Source: CAVPHV01 sp963704825
Lineage (GTDB): Bacteria > Actinomycetota > Acidimicrobiia > Spongiisociales > UBA5794
Direction: 5' to 3'
Length of the DNA: 64,000 nt
NCBI GenBank assembly: GCA_963704825.1
Contig: CAVPHV010000003.1
Location: 248,001-312,000, forward strand
The notes under the pieces are model-generated. The model saw only the letters and a list, made by a program, of their open reading frames with translations, made no database searches and was not told the DNA's origin. Both the position numbers and the translations under genes were made by a program. This document shows positions 9,016 through 17,807 of this stretch, piece by piece; within the stretch, counting starts at the first letter, position 1, and every line of letters begins with the position of its first letter.

Positions 9016-10472
9016 TCGAAGTGGTTGCCGGGGACACCCTGGACGCTGCAAGTGGCGACCTGCTGGTGGTACCGGTCCTGTCGGGGCTCACTTGGGGTCC
9101 CGGGGCGGATTGGGCAGTGGCGGCCTTGGGCGATTGGGTGGAGGAGTACCTCGCCGGCGAGGAGTTCACCGGCAAAGTCGGCCAAATGGCAGTCGTGCCC
9201 GGTGGTGGCGGCGTCGAATTCGGGCGCGTGGTCTTCCTCGGCTTGGGTGATGAGGTGGATGCCGAGGGGCTGCGCCGTGCCGCCGGGACAGCGGGGCGTG
9301 CCGCGAGTAGGTACGCCGCGGTGGTGACGACCCTTCACGACCTCGAAATCGAAGACGCCGCAGAATGTGTTGCCTTTGGATTCATTTCCGGCCAATACCG
9401 CTTCGACAAGTACCTGAGCGAGCCGAAACCGGCGAAGACTGAAACGCTGGAGCTGGCCGGCGCGGACGCGGCCGCGATGGCTGCGGCCAATCGCGGATCC
9501 ACCTTGGCAGCCGGGGTCGCGCTCGCCCGAGACCTCATTAACGAACCGGCCTCCGCCAAACCGCCCGTTTACCTGGCGGCGGTGGCAGAGGAAATCGCGG
9601 CGAACACCGGCCTGGCCATCACCGTTTACGACGAGGCGGCGTGCGTCGAGGAGCGATTTGGTGGCTTGCTGGGTGTTGCCGCCGGTGCCACCAACCCGCC
9701 CCGCATGGTCGTCCTGCGACATGAACCGGAGGGAGCCGCGGCTTCGGTGGTATTGGTCGGCAAGGGCATCGTGTTCGACAGCGGTGGCCTGTCGCTCAAG
9801 CCCCCAGCAGCGATGGAGACGATGAAGACCGACATGTCCGGCGCTGCGGCAGTCTTCGGGGCGATGCAGGTCATCGCCCAACTCGATCTGCCGGTCAGGG
9901 TGATCGCCATCGCCCCGCTCACCGAGAACATGCCCGGTGGCGCCGCGTTGCGGCCGGGCGATGTGTTGCGGGCCCGCAATGGAAAGACGATCGAGGTGCT
10001 CAACACGGACGCCGAAGGGCGCTTGGTGCTTGCCGATGGACTCTCGTTGGCCGTCGAAGAAGAGCCCGATCTCATCGTGGACATCGCCACACTGACCGGT
10101 GCGTGCAAGGTCGCGCTCGGGGCGAATATCGCGGGGTTGCTCGGCAACGACGACGATGCCGTCTCGGCAGTGACCGCGGCGGCGGCCCGCGCCGGTGAGA
10201 GCGTGTGGACCCTCCCGCTCGAAAAGGAGTACGCCCCGCTGATCGAATCCCCGATCGCCGACGTGAAGAACACGGGAGGTCGTTTTGGGGGTGCGATCAC
10301 CGCCGGGTTGTTCCTCTCCAACTTCGTCGATGACGTCCCCTGGGTGCATCTCGACATCGCCGGACCGGCCCGAGCCGACAAGGCCGAGCACTACATTCCC
10401 AAAGGCGCCACCGGCTTTGGCGTGCGCACCATGGTTGCCCTCGCCGAGGACATGGCTCGCGACCAGAGGTAA
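9012..10472 (+). CDS. pepA: Leucyl aminopeptidase, M17 family
   Basis: Cytosolic dinuclear-metal aminopeptidase that removes N-terminal residues, preferentially Leu. The 486 residues comprise a variable N-terminal domain (1-160) and the M17 catalytic domain with all signature blocks: KGIVFDSGGLSLKP (metal-binding Lys and Asp), MKTDMSGAAAV, and NTDAEGRLVLADGL, which carries the remaining metal ligands and the conserved Arg. The ATG at 9012 overlaps the adenosyltransferase stop by four bases; an upstream in-frame ATG at 8982 would lie inside that gene and is less likely. Length matches bacterial PepA. The functional link to adenosyltransferase is probably only transcriptional. Confidence 0.93.
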   Translation: MIEVVAGDTLDAASGDLLVVPVLSGLTWGPGADWAVAALGDWVEEYLAGEEFTGKVGQMAVVPGGGGVEFGRVVFLGLGDEVDAEGLRRAAGTAGRAASRYAAVVTTLHDLEIEDAAECVAFGFISGQYRFDKYLSEPKPAKTETLELAGADAAAMAAANRGSTLAAGVALARDLINEPASAKPPVYLAAVAEEIAANTGLAITVYDEAACVEERFGGLLGVAAGATNPPRMVVLRHEPEGAAASVVLVGKGIVFDSGGLSLKPPAAMETMKTDMSGAAAVFGAMQVIAQLDLPVRVIAIAPLTENMPGGAALRPGDVLRARNGKTIEVLNTDAEGRLVLADGLSLAVEEEPDLIVDIATLTGACKVALGANIAGLLGNDDDAVSAVTAAAARAGESVWTLPLEKEYAPLIESPIADVKNTGGRFGGAITAGLFLSNFVDDVPWVHLDIAGPARADKAEHYIPKGATGFGVRTMVALAEDMARDQR

Positions 10473-10566
10473 CCAGTCACCCCCGGTTCGATTCCTCAAG
10501 CGGTGTCTGGCCGCAACCGATACGGAACGTACCCGTCAACGACGCTCCGTGTGGGAAGAGGGACGA

Positions 10567-11355
10567 ATGGGCACCATCCGACGAACCCTGACGGTCGCAC
10601 TGGCCGTCGCCGTGATGAGCCTCGGCCTGGGCCACGCCCCGGCGATGGCCGGTTCGGCCGGGACCTTTGTTTCGAAGATCAACTCGGAGCGCGCCGCACG
10701 GGGATTGGCTCCGCTCGAGGTCTACTGGGACCTCGCCGACGACGCCACGGCCCACGCCAAGCGGATGATGGACAAAGACGACCTCTACCACAACCCCAAT
10801 CTCGGGTCGGTCACCACCGGGTGGTCCAAGCTCGCCGAGAACATCGGAGTTGGACCCGACGCCGGCCGTCTCCACGACGCCTTCATGGACTCCTCGGGTC
10901 ACCGCAAGAACATTCTGGGCGACTACAACTATGTGGGTGTCGGTGTGGCCGTGGAACCAAGCGGCAAGCTCTGGGTCTCGGTCGTCTTCATGAAGGGCCC
11001 GCCGGGTCTCGTCGGCGATCCTGAGCCTCCGCCTTCGGATGATCCGCCGCCCGCCGATGTCCCCGAGCCGCCCGTCGACGATCCGCAGCCACCCGCCGAT
11101 GACCCTGAGCCGCCGTCTGCCGATCCGAAGCCGCCGGTCACCACACCGAAGCAGGGTTCAGCACCCGTGGCCAAGTACACAACCGCAGCGGTGATGGGGA
11201 CGGCCCGTTGGGCGCGGTCCATCGAACCGTACGTGATCGAGGAGACTGTCGAACAACGCCAGCTTGGGCTTGCCGCGACGTCCAGAGACCAGGCGTTTGC
11301 TCGCTGGCGCAATCCCGCACGGCGTTTGTTCAACACCCTCCTGGTGGTCCACTAG
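10567..11355 (+). CDS. Secreted CAP/SCP-domain protein with Pro-rich stalk
   Basis: Exported protein of 262 residues. A signal peptide (1-28, ending near APAMA) is followed by a CAP (SCP/PR-1) domain at about 33-150 with family landmarks INSERAARGL, HAKRMMDKDDLYHNP, LAENIG, and SSGHRKNILGDYNYVGVGVA. The His and Glu residues of the CAP cavity are present. Then comes a stalk of about 45 residues built from DPEPP/DDPPP repeats and a basic-aromatic C-terminal tail without a membrane segment. Bacterial CAP proteins are surface or secreted proteins of poorly known activity. The upstream GAGGGA sets the start. The stop codon overlaps that of the convergent SpoIID/LytB gene within one CTAG. Confidence 0.85.
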   Translation: MGTIRRTLTVALAVAVMSLGLGHAPAMAGSAGTFVSKINSERAARGLAPLEVYWDLADDATAHAKRMMDKDDLYHNPNLGSVTTGWSKLAENIGVGPDAGRLHDAFMDSSGHRKNILGDYNYVGVGVAVEPSGKLWVSVVFMKGPPGLVGDPEPPPSDDPPPADVPEPPVDDPQPPADDPEPPSADPKPPVTTPKQGSAPVAKYTTAAVMGTARWARSIEPYVIEETVEQRQLGLAATSRDQAFARWRNPARRLFNTLLVVH

Positions 11356-14333
11356 CCGCAGGAGACCGGGACCTCGATCGGGAACTCTCCGGCGAATCCG
11401 TCGGCGGTTGACACTCTCAAGCGATAGCTGATCGTGCCGGTGGCGCGAGCATCGATCCAGATGTCCCAGTCATTGTCGTTCTCGACGGCGCGTCCGGCGC
11501 CGATATCTCCATAGCTCGATGTGGCGTTGTAGAGGAGGCCGGACTGGCCACTGCGGTCGATCAGTTCGGCCGTGACGCCTCGCAGCGTTCCGCTCCCCTT
11601 GTTTTCGAGGGCGATGTAGAGCTCGATGGTCTCACCGCACTGGGCACGCTTGTCGTTGTTGCCGATGCTGTCACCGCGCACGCCGTCGTCGACGGTGAAG
11701 GCGCCGACCGCGACGTCACCAGTGCCCCCGCCGCCGTCGTCTCCCCCGCCGCCGCAGTCGATCTGCAACGTTCCGTTGAGGGCGATGCGCTCCCCGGCCG
11801 AGTTGGTCACGGTCAAGGTGAAGTGAGCCGTATGGCCGTTGGGGGTGTTCGAGGCAACGAGCATGTCCCAGTCGTTCGTGTTGTCGCGAACCGCGTCCGG
11901 ACCCAGCTCCGGATAGGGCGAGGTGCGGTTGTAGAGCAACCGCAAGTAGGGATCAGAGGTCGCAAAATCACCGCTGAGTCCGGCGACGGTTGTCGCCCCG
12001 GTGTTCTCGAGTGCGATGTAGAGCTCGATGGTCTCGCCACATTGCGCCCGCTTGTCGTTATTGCCCTTGCTGTCGCCGCGCACGCCGTCGTCGACGGTGG
12101 TACCCGCGATTCCGAGACCCGGGGGGGAGTCGCCGCCTCCGCCGCCATCACATTCGACCGGGATCTCGACCGGGACGACCCAGAGGCCACCCCCTGCCGC
12201 CACGACGGTGAGGGTGGCGCTGATGACGTGTCCGTCCGGAGTGGACCCGGCGATGCGCATGTCCCAGTCGTTCTGGTTGCGCCCGCGACCGCCGTTGTTC
12301 ATGTCCGGGTAGGCCGAATCCACATTGTGCAGCATGGTGACCTTGGAGTCGGTCGTTGCGAAGTCTGCGTTGATGCTCCGCAGGGTGAGGCCGGACTGGT
12401 TCTCCAGGGTTACGTAGAGCTCGATCGTTTCGCCGCATTGGGCGCGCCGGTCGTCGTTGCCGACGCTGTCACCGGTGGTCCCGTCGTCCACGGTGACCGA
12501 CACGACGTTGAGTGATCCGGCACCCGGTCCACCTTCGCATTCGATCGGCAGCTTGTATTCCAGCGTCCACGGCCCGCCCTCCGCGGTCGTAACGCTGAGT
12601 TCAAACACGGCCTCGTAGCCGGCAGGAGCTCCGGGGCCGATGGCAATGTCCCAGTCGTTGCGGTTGATGCCCGAGCCGGCGGCTGGGATATCGGGGAAGT
12701 CCGACGTGGTGTTGTGGACGACCGATAGGTAGGGATCTGAGGTCACCAGCGTTGCCGCGACTCGAGTTGCCGCCGCGTCGCCGCTGTTGCCGACCCGGGT
12801 CCGCAATTCAACCGTCTCGTTGCACTGCGCTCGACCGTCGCCGTTTCCGCTGCTGTCGCCGGCGTCGTTGTCGTCGATCTCGAGATCGAGGGCGGTGAGA
12901 TCGCCGGGGCCGCCTCCGGGGCCGCCGCCTCCGCCATCGTCGCCGAGGCCGTCACAAGGGCTGACGCCGTTGATGGCGGTGAGTTGTGGGGAGCTCAACC
13001 CGAGCAAGGAGCGCAGCGCTTGGGTCGTGAGGGTCGTCGTCGCCGTCTCGGAGTCCGTGAACCGCACCCGGGAGGCCGCGCCGGAAGGCGAGCACTCGAT
13101 GATTTCGGCATCGACGACCTTGCGGCCGGCGGGGACGCCCACCGCGGCGGCCAGCGTCGAGCTGGAAAGGGTCTTGGTCCAGGTGGCCCTGGGGTTGCCG
13201 ACGGCAGGGTCGACGCTCCAGTGGTCATCGACGCTCACCAGATAGGGGCGGTTGGTGCCGTAGACGGTAGAGGATGGCTCGGTCCGCCCGTAGCTCGATG
13301 AGCCGTAGAGGGCGCCGATGGCGATTTTCTTGCCGCCGCGCTGCACGCTGGGGTGGGTGACGACCTCGCCGGCGGTCTCGCGTGCCGCGTCGAGCCACCG
13401 TTGCTGGCCGAGCCCACTGTGGCCCCAGCCGACGTAGCGCTGGTCGACCCCGGTGTCGACCACGTGGCACCAGCATCCGGGGCGATTCTGGGGATTGCCG
13501 CGCTCGACCTGGCGGCTGATGGCGTACGAACGGGCCGCGATGGCCTGGGCTTTGAGCGCCTCGTATCCGCCGGAGCGGCCCCAGAAGTAGGGCATCTCCG
13601 AGACACCCAGGACGTAGTCGTCCACATCGATTTCGAGCACGAGGTGAAATGCCGCGGAGTCTCCGTCGGGTCGAATGTGGAGATCCCCGTGGGCATAGGC
13701 GCACTCGCGGTTGACGCTTGGTGCCGCGTTCCAATCCAGCAGTTCACACGGCGAGCCTTCGCTGTTGGCCGATGAATAGTTGACCCGGTGGATGGCGACG
13801 CGGGTGGTCGGTTGGTCGAGGTCACCGTCCCAGGAAAGGTCGAGATCGCAGCTTCCGGTTTCGTCGACGCCGCGGGTGGTGACGCGGCAGGTGCCGGCAT
13901 CGACAATTCTGATCTGGATGGTCTCGCCGACGGGAACCGTGTAGGTGGTGTCGCCGCGAGTCACGATCAGGGGTGTGCCCGGTGACGTGATCGCCCGAGG
14001 TCGCAACGTGAGCGACTTGGCTTCGCTCTCCAGGTTGACCCACAGTGGCTGGGCGGCCGCCGCGCCTTGGCCGAGAACCTCGGTCGAGGTGCCGGTGAAA
14101 TAGTGTGAGAGGATCTGGTCGGAGTCGGCACCGTCGAGTTTGGCCATTCCATAGGCGCCGTACTGGCTCAACCCAACCGTGTGCCCGAAGCCTCCGCCGT
14201 CAAAGGTGAAATCCTGATCGGCCGCCCCCGCTTCGGGGTCGTGTCCCGGCAGTACGACAAGCATGGGAGCAAGAAGGAAGATGGCCGCAGCAGCGACTAC
14301 CCGCCGCGGAAACGGAATGACGAACTTGCTCAT
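11352..14333 (-). CDS. SpoIID/LytB-domain exported protein with four C-terminal repeats
   Basis: Large exported protein (993 residues) with a signal peptide (1-38). The motif FGHTVGLSQYGAYGMA, usually near the end of SpoIID proteins, sits right after the signal here. YVLGVSEMPYFWG and YEALKAQAIAARSYAISR follow at about 240-290, as in actinobacterial LytB-type proteins. SpoIID is a lytic transglycosylase acting on peptidoglycan stripped of stem peptides. From about residue 475 come four tandem domains of about 115 residues. Each opens with a DDG-x2-GDS-x-GN-x-D-x-RAQC-x-ET motif resembling a Ca-binding loop and contains ND(W)D, separated by Gly-rich linkers. These repeats probably bind wall or surface polymer. 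Spore formation is not implied. Confidence 0.85.
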   Translation of the reverse strand: MSKFVIPFPRRVVAAAAIFLLAPMLVVLPGHDPEAGAADQDFTFDGGGFGHTVGLSQYGAYGMAKLDGADSDQILSHYFTGTSTEVLGQGAAAAQPLWVNLESEAKSLTLRPRAITSPGTPLIVTRGDTTYTVPVGETIQIRIVDAGTCRVTTRGVDETGSCDLDLSWDGDLDQPTTRVAIHRVNYSSANSEGSPCELLDWNAAPSVNRECAYAHGDLHIRPDGDSAAFHLVLEIDVDDYVLGVSEMPYFWGRSGGYEALKAQAIAARSYAISRQVERGNPQNRPGCWCHVVDTGVDQRYVGWGHSGLGQQRWLDAARETAGEVVTHPSVQRGGKKIAIGALYGSSSYGRTEPSSTVYGTNRPYLVSVDDHWSVDPAVGNPRATWTKTLSSSTLAAAVGVPAGRKVVDAEIIECSPSGAASRVRFTDSETATTTLTTQALRSLLGLSSPQLTAINGVSPCDGLGDDGGGGGPGGGPGDLTALDLEIDDNDAGDSSGNGDGRAQCNETVELRTRVGNSGDAAATRVAATLVTSDPYLSVVHNTTSDFPDIPAAGSGINRNDWDIAIGPGAPAGYEAVFELSVTTAEGGPWTLEYKLPIECEGGPGAGSLNVVSVTVDDGTTGDSVGNDDRRAQCGETIELYVTLENQSGLTLRSINADFATTDSKVTMLHNVDSAYPDMNNGGRGRNQNDWDMRIAGSTPDGHVISATLTVVAAGGGLWVVPVEIPVECDGGGGGDSPPGLGIAGTTVDDGVRGDSKGNNDKRAQCGETIELYIALENTGATTVAGLSGDFATSDPYLRLLYNRTSPYPELGPDAVRDNTNDWDMLVASNTPNGHTAHFTLTVTNSAGERIALNGTLQIDCGGGGDDGGGGTGDVAVGAFTVDDGVRGDSIGNNDKRAQCGETIELYIALENKGSGTLRGVTAELIDRSGQSGLLYNATSSYGDIGAGRAVENDNDWDIWIDARATGTISYRLRVSTADGFAGEFPIEVPVSCG

Positions 14334-14420
14334 GGAGATGCAGCCCTACGTTTGCGTACATCTCCGCCCTGACCCTGCGGTCAAGCTACCAGGGAATCCG
14401 CCAAATCCAACGACCGTTGG

Positions 14421-15578
14421 TCAGCGGGTGGGGAGACACGCCTCGTCGTAGTCCACGAGGGGCGGCGGGGCTGCTTGGTCGGCGCACGCCGGGCAGGCAC
14501 GGTCGCGCTCGATTCGCAGCGTCTGGAAGTGCTCGTCGAGCGCGTCGTAGGTGAGCAGGCTCCCGACGAGAGGCTCGCCAATGCCGAGGATGAGTTTGAT
14601 CGCCTCCATCGCCTGCAGGGAACCGATGATGCCGGGCAAGACTCCGAGCACGCCGGCCTCGGCGCACGAGGGCGCCAATTCCGGTGGGGGCGGCAAGGGA
14701 AACAGACAGCGGTAGCAGGGCCCTTCGTAGGGCGAGAATACGGAGAGTTGGCCCTCGAAGCGGAAGATGGAGCCGTGGACCACGGGGATCCCAAGATGGA
14801 GGGAGGCGTCGTTGATGAGGTAGCGAGTGGGGAAGTTGTCGGAGCCATCGACGACCAGGTCGTAGCCCTTCATGAGGTCGAGTGCGTTACCGGCGGTGAG
14901 CCGAGTTGGGTGGGTCTCGAGTACGACGTCGGGATTGAGTGCTGAGAGCCGTTCGGCCGCCGTGTCCACCTTGAGGCGCCCGATGCCGTTGATGTCGTGC
15001 AAGACCTGGCGCTGCAGATTGGAGGCGTCGACCCGGTCGCCATCGACGATCCCCAGCGTTCCGATGCCTGCCGCGGCGAGATACAACGCGGTCGGGGACC
15101 CAAGTCCGCCGGCGCCGACCAGGAGCACCCGGGCGTTGAGCAGTCGGCGTTGACCGGCTTCGCCGACTCCCTGGAGAATGAGGTGGCGGCTGTAGCGAGC
15201 TTGTTGCTCGATGGTGAGGCCTTCGGGTTCGGTCCAGGCTTGCCCAGTTTGTCTCCACGCCGTGAAACCGCCTTGAAGCGACGCAACGTTGGTGTAGCCG
15301 AGGTGTTGCATCGCCGCCGCAGCGAGGGCCGACCGATGCCCGGCGGAGCAGTAGACGACAACGGGGGCGTCGCGGTCGGGGACCTTCTCCGTCACGGTGT
15401 ACTCGAGGATGCCCCGCGGGATGAGCACGGCCCCCTCGATGGTGCCGAGATGGTGCTCGTCGGGTTCCCGGACATCGATCAGCGTTGGCGCTTCGGTGCG
15501 AGCGGCGAGCTCATCAACCGTCACTTCGGGCACATCACGGAGTGCGGCGGCGACAAGATCCTGATAGGTGCGAGCCAT
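14421..15578 (-). CDS. Rhodanese-ThiF/MoeB fusion adenylyltransferase
   Basis: E1-like enzyme that adenylates the C-terminus of a small sulfur-carrier protein (MoaD/ThiS/CysO type) and passes sulfur to it. The 385 residues carry a rhodanese domain first (about 15-110; LIDVREPDEHHLGTIEGA and active loop YCSAGHRSA). The ThiF/MoeB domain follows (about 128-385), with the nucleotide loop VGAGGLGSP, Asp of GIVDGDRVDASNLQRQ, and zinc cysteines CYRC and CPAC. The common actinobacterial MoeZ has the reverse order, so the permuted layout is worth noting. The catalytic rhodanese Cys and the Arg finger are intact. No sulfur-carrier protein is adjacent. It could serve molybdopterin, thiamine or cysteine synthesis. 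Confidence 0.85.
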   Translation of the reverse strand: MARTYQDLVAAALRDVPEVTVDELAARTEAPTLIDVREPDEHHLGTIEGAVLIPRGILEYTVTEKVPDRDAPVVVYCSAGHRSALAAAAMQHLGYTNVASLQGGFTAWRQTGQAWTEPEGLTIEQQARYSRHLILQGVGEAGQRRLLNARVLLVGAGGLGSPTALYLAAAGIGTLGIVDGDRVDASNLQRQVLHDINGIGRLKVDTAAERLSALNPDVVLETHPTRLTAGNALDLMKGYDLVVDGSDNFPTRYLINDASLHLGIPVVHGSIFRFEGQLSVFSPYEGPCYRCLFPLPPPPELAPSCAEAGVLGVLPGIIGSLQAMEAIKLILGIGEPLVGSLLTYDALDEHFQTLRIERDRACPACADQAAPPPLVDYDEACLPTR

Positions 15579-15751
15579 GTCCGGAGGCTAGTGGCGACCG
15601 TGGCGCTGCGGCCCCGATCTGCGGCGTACTGCAGTGTCTGCGGTGGCGCGGCACGTCGATCCTCTGTGGCCTGGGGCACAAGGACCCCTCTGAGGCTTCA
15701 CAGCTCGTTTCCCAGGAGTGAGAATGGAAAGACGGCCAACGGAGGACGACG

Positions 15752-16402
15752 GTGAAGCCGGATGGCGGCGACTCATCGCTCAGTGATGAGGCCCGTGAGG
15801 TCGACGATCACGCTCGTGAGCTGATCGCGGACCTCACCGGCATGGACGTTCGGAGACGATTCACCGACCTGTTGAACTGGCGTATGGTGGTGGCGGTCTT
15901 CCTCCTTGTGCTGGCCATCAGCACCGCAGTGGTGTATACGAGGCGGTCGACCGAGCCCGTGGCCGCGACCGTTGAGTCTGCTCAAGCGCTCGACCCGGCG
16001 AACCGCGTGTCGGCTCCGGTTGGATCCGCCGCCAACGATCCTCTCAACGGAACCTGGATCATGTATGCAACCGGCTCGGACGGGATCGAACGCCACACGT
16101 TCACCGTGCAGTTTGTCGGCTCCAACACCGGTGTTGTCGAGATCCTCGAGGACACCACCGAGTTCGACGCCACCTTCACGCTGGCGGGCGACCAGGTCTC
16201 GTTCACCTTCACTCGCATCTTGGACCTCGACACCGGCGACTGGTCAGAAACGAGTGTCTTCGGCGGCGCGCTTGTAGGAGCGGATGAGATCTCGGGGGAA
16301 TACGCACGCGAGAACTGGTCCTGCCTCGTCGATCGGGATCCTCCCTGTGCCTACGAGGCGGAACCGCTTCGATTCCCGTCTCGCCTCGTTCGTCAGCCAT
16401 AG
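15752..16402 (+). CDS. Unknown single-pass membrane protein
   Basis: A 216-residue protein of unknown function. An acidic N-terminal cytosolic segment (1-42) leads to one membrane helix (VVAVFLLVLAISTAVVYT, about 46-63). A short linker follows, then an extracytoplasmic beta-rich domain beginning LNGTWIMYATGSDGIERHTFTVQFVG, reminiscent of lipocalin-like folds in which a strand starts G-x-W. Two Cys near the C-terminus (WSCLVDRDPPCAY) could form a disulfide outside the cell. GTG 15752 is supported by GGAGG upstream. It is convergent with the glutamine-synthetase-like gene, with only 31 bases between the stops. Confidence 0.7.
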   Translation: MKPDGGDSSLSDEAREVDDHARELIADLTGMDVRRRFTDLLNWRMVVAVFLLVLAISTAVVYTRRSTEPVAATVESAQALDPANRVSAPVGSAANDPLNGTWIMYATGSDGIERHTFTVQFVGSNTGVVEILEDTTEFDATFTLAGDQVSFTFTRILDLDTGDWSETSVFGGALVGADEISGEYARENWSCLVDRDPPCAYEAEPLRFPSRLVRQP

Positions 16403-16433
16403 GCGGGCACCCCACCGCGACGCGCTCGTCGGG

Positions 16434-17804
16434 TCAGATCTGCTCGAAGTAGCGCTGCCGCTCCCAGTCGGTGACCGCGGCGTCGAAGGCCCGCTGCTCG
16501 GTGCGGTAGAAGTGGGTGTAGTGCTCCTGAACGTCGGCCCCGAAGGCGTTGCGGACGAACTCGCTCGCTGCGAACAGGTCGACGGCGTCGCGCAGGGTGC
16601 GCGGCACCTGGGGGAGTTCCTGCGCTTCGTAGATGTTGCCTTCGAAGGCGGGCGGGGGGTCGATCCGGTTGGCCAGGCCGTCGAGTCCTGCGGCGAGCAG
16701 AGCGGAGTAGGCGAGGTACGGATTGCAGTCGGCCCCCGGGATGCGGCACTCGATCCGGAACCCGTCACCCGAGCCGACCACCCGGATCCCGGCGGTACGG
16801 TTGTCGTGTGACCAGGCGAGCCGGGTTGGCGCCCAGGAACCCTCCTGGAACCGCTTGTAGGAGTTGATGGTCGGGGCGAAGAACGGCATGACCTCCGGCA
16901 CGTGGGCCATCAGGCCGCCGAGAAACCAGCGGAAGGCATTCGAGCCGTGGACCGGGCCGAGATCGATATCGCCCGGGAAGGCCGCCTTGTCGCCCTCCCA
17001 CAAACTCACGTGGACGTGGCAGCTCGATCCCGCTTCGGTGGTGTGTGGCTTTGCCATGAAGGTGATGGAGACACCTTTGGCATCTGCGATCTCTTTCATC
17101 GCCTGCTTCATCACGGTGTGCCGGTCGGCCATCGCCAGGATCTCGGCGTAGCGGATGTTCATCTCATGCTGGCCGCGGCCCCATTCGCCCTTCGAATTCT
17201 CGACCGGGATACCCGAAGCGGCAAGGTGGCGGCGCACGTCGGCGTTGTAGAACTCCTCCCTGCTGCCCTGGAGCAGGTGGTAGTCCTCGATGTACCAGCC
17301 GACCGGCGACATGTCGTGGTAGCCGCTCTCCGCGGCCTGGCGGTAAGACTCCTCGTACAAGAAGTACTCGAGCTCCGAAGCTGCCATGGCGGTGTAGCCC
17401 GCTGCTTCGGCTCGTCCGAGCTGAGCGAGCAGGATCGAGCGTGGCGCCACCGCAACGGGTTGGTGGGTGGCGTCGTCGGCGAGACTGCACAGGACCAACG
17501 CGGTGCGGTCGAGCCAGCTGGCGACCCGCAGCGTCAAAAAATCGGGCTCGAGGTGGAAGTCGCCGTAGCCCAGCTCCCAGTTGGCGTAGCGGTAGCCCGG
17601 CACCGGCTCCATCTCCATGTCGACGGTGAGCAGGTAGTCACAGGCATGGGTACCGACCCGATGGGCGTCATCGACGAAGAACCCTGCGTCGAAGCGCTTG
17701 CCGAGCATGCGGCCGTAGTGGTCGGTGAACGCCACAACGACGGTGTCGATGGATCCATCGTCGACGCGTTCCTTCAATTCGTCGAGGGTGAGCATGCCGT
17801 CCAT
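16434..17804 (-). CDS. Glutamine-synthetase-family ligase
   Basis: ATP-dependent ligase of the glutamine synthetase superfamily (456 residues), likely a gamma-glutamyl-amine (PuuA-like) or related ligase rather than housekeeping GlnA. The N-terminal beta-grasp part (VVVAFTDHYGRMLGKRF) is followed by catalytic-domain landmarks: ELEYFLYEE (metal Glu pair), GQHEMNIRY, KPHTTEAGSSCHVHVSLW, and NRTAGIRVVGSG...IECRIPGADCNPYLAYSALLAAG. It lies three bases after the stop of the upstream permease gene, as the last gene of the uptake operon. Its substrate may thus come from what that transporter brings in. No adenylylation Tyr motif of GSI-beta is evident. Alternative start: ATG 17795. Confidence 0.85.
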   Translation of the reverse strand: MDGMLTLDELKERVDDGSIDTVVVAFTDHYGRMLGKRFDAGFFVDDAHRVGTHACDYLLTVDMEMEPVPGYRYANWELGYGDFHLEPDFLTLRVASWLDRTALVLCSLADDATHQPVAVAPRSILLAQLGRAEAAGYTAMAASELEYFLYEESYRQAAESGYHDMSPVGWYIEDYHLLQGSREEFYNADVRRHLAASGIPVENSKGEWGRGQHEMNIRYAEILAMADRHTVMKQAMKEIADAKGVSITFMAKPHTTEAGSSCHVHVSLWEGDKAAFPGDIDLGPVHGSNAFRWFLGGLMAHVPEVMPFFAPTINSYKRFQEGSWAPTRLAWSHDNRTAGIRVVGSGDGFRIECRIPGADCNPYLAYSALLAAGLDGLANRIDPPPAFEGNIYEAQELPQVPRTLRDAVDLFAASEFVRNAFGADVQEHYTHFYRTEQRAFDAAVTDWERQRYFEQI

Positions 17805-17807
17805 TTC

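Noticed and set aside
10480..10500. tRNA-like GGTTCGATTCC motif
   Set aside because: It resembles a T-loop, but no matching T-stem, anticodon arm or acceptor stem can be paired around it.
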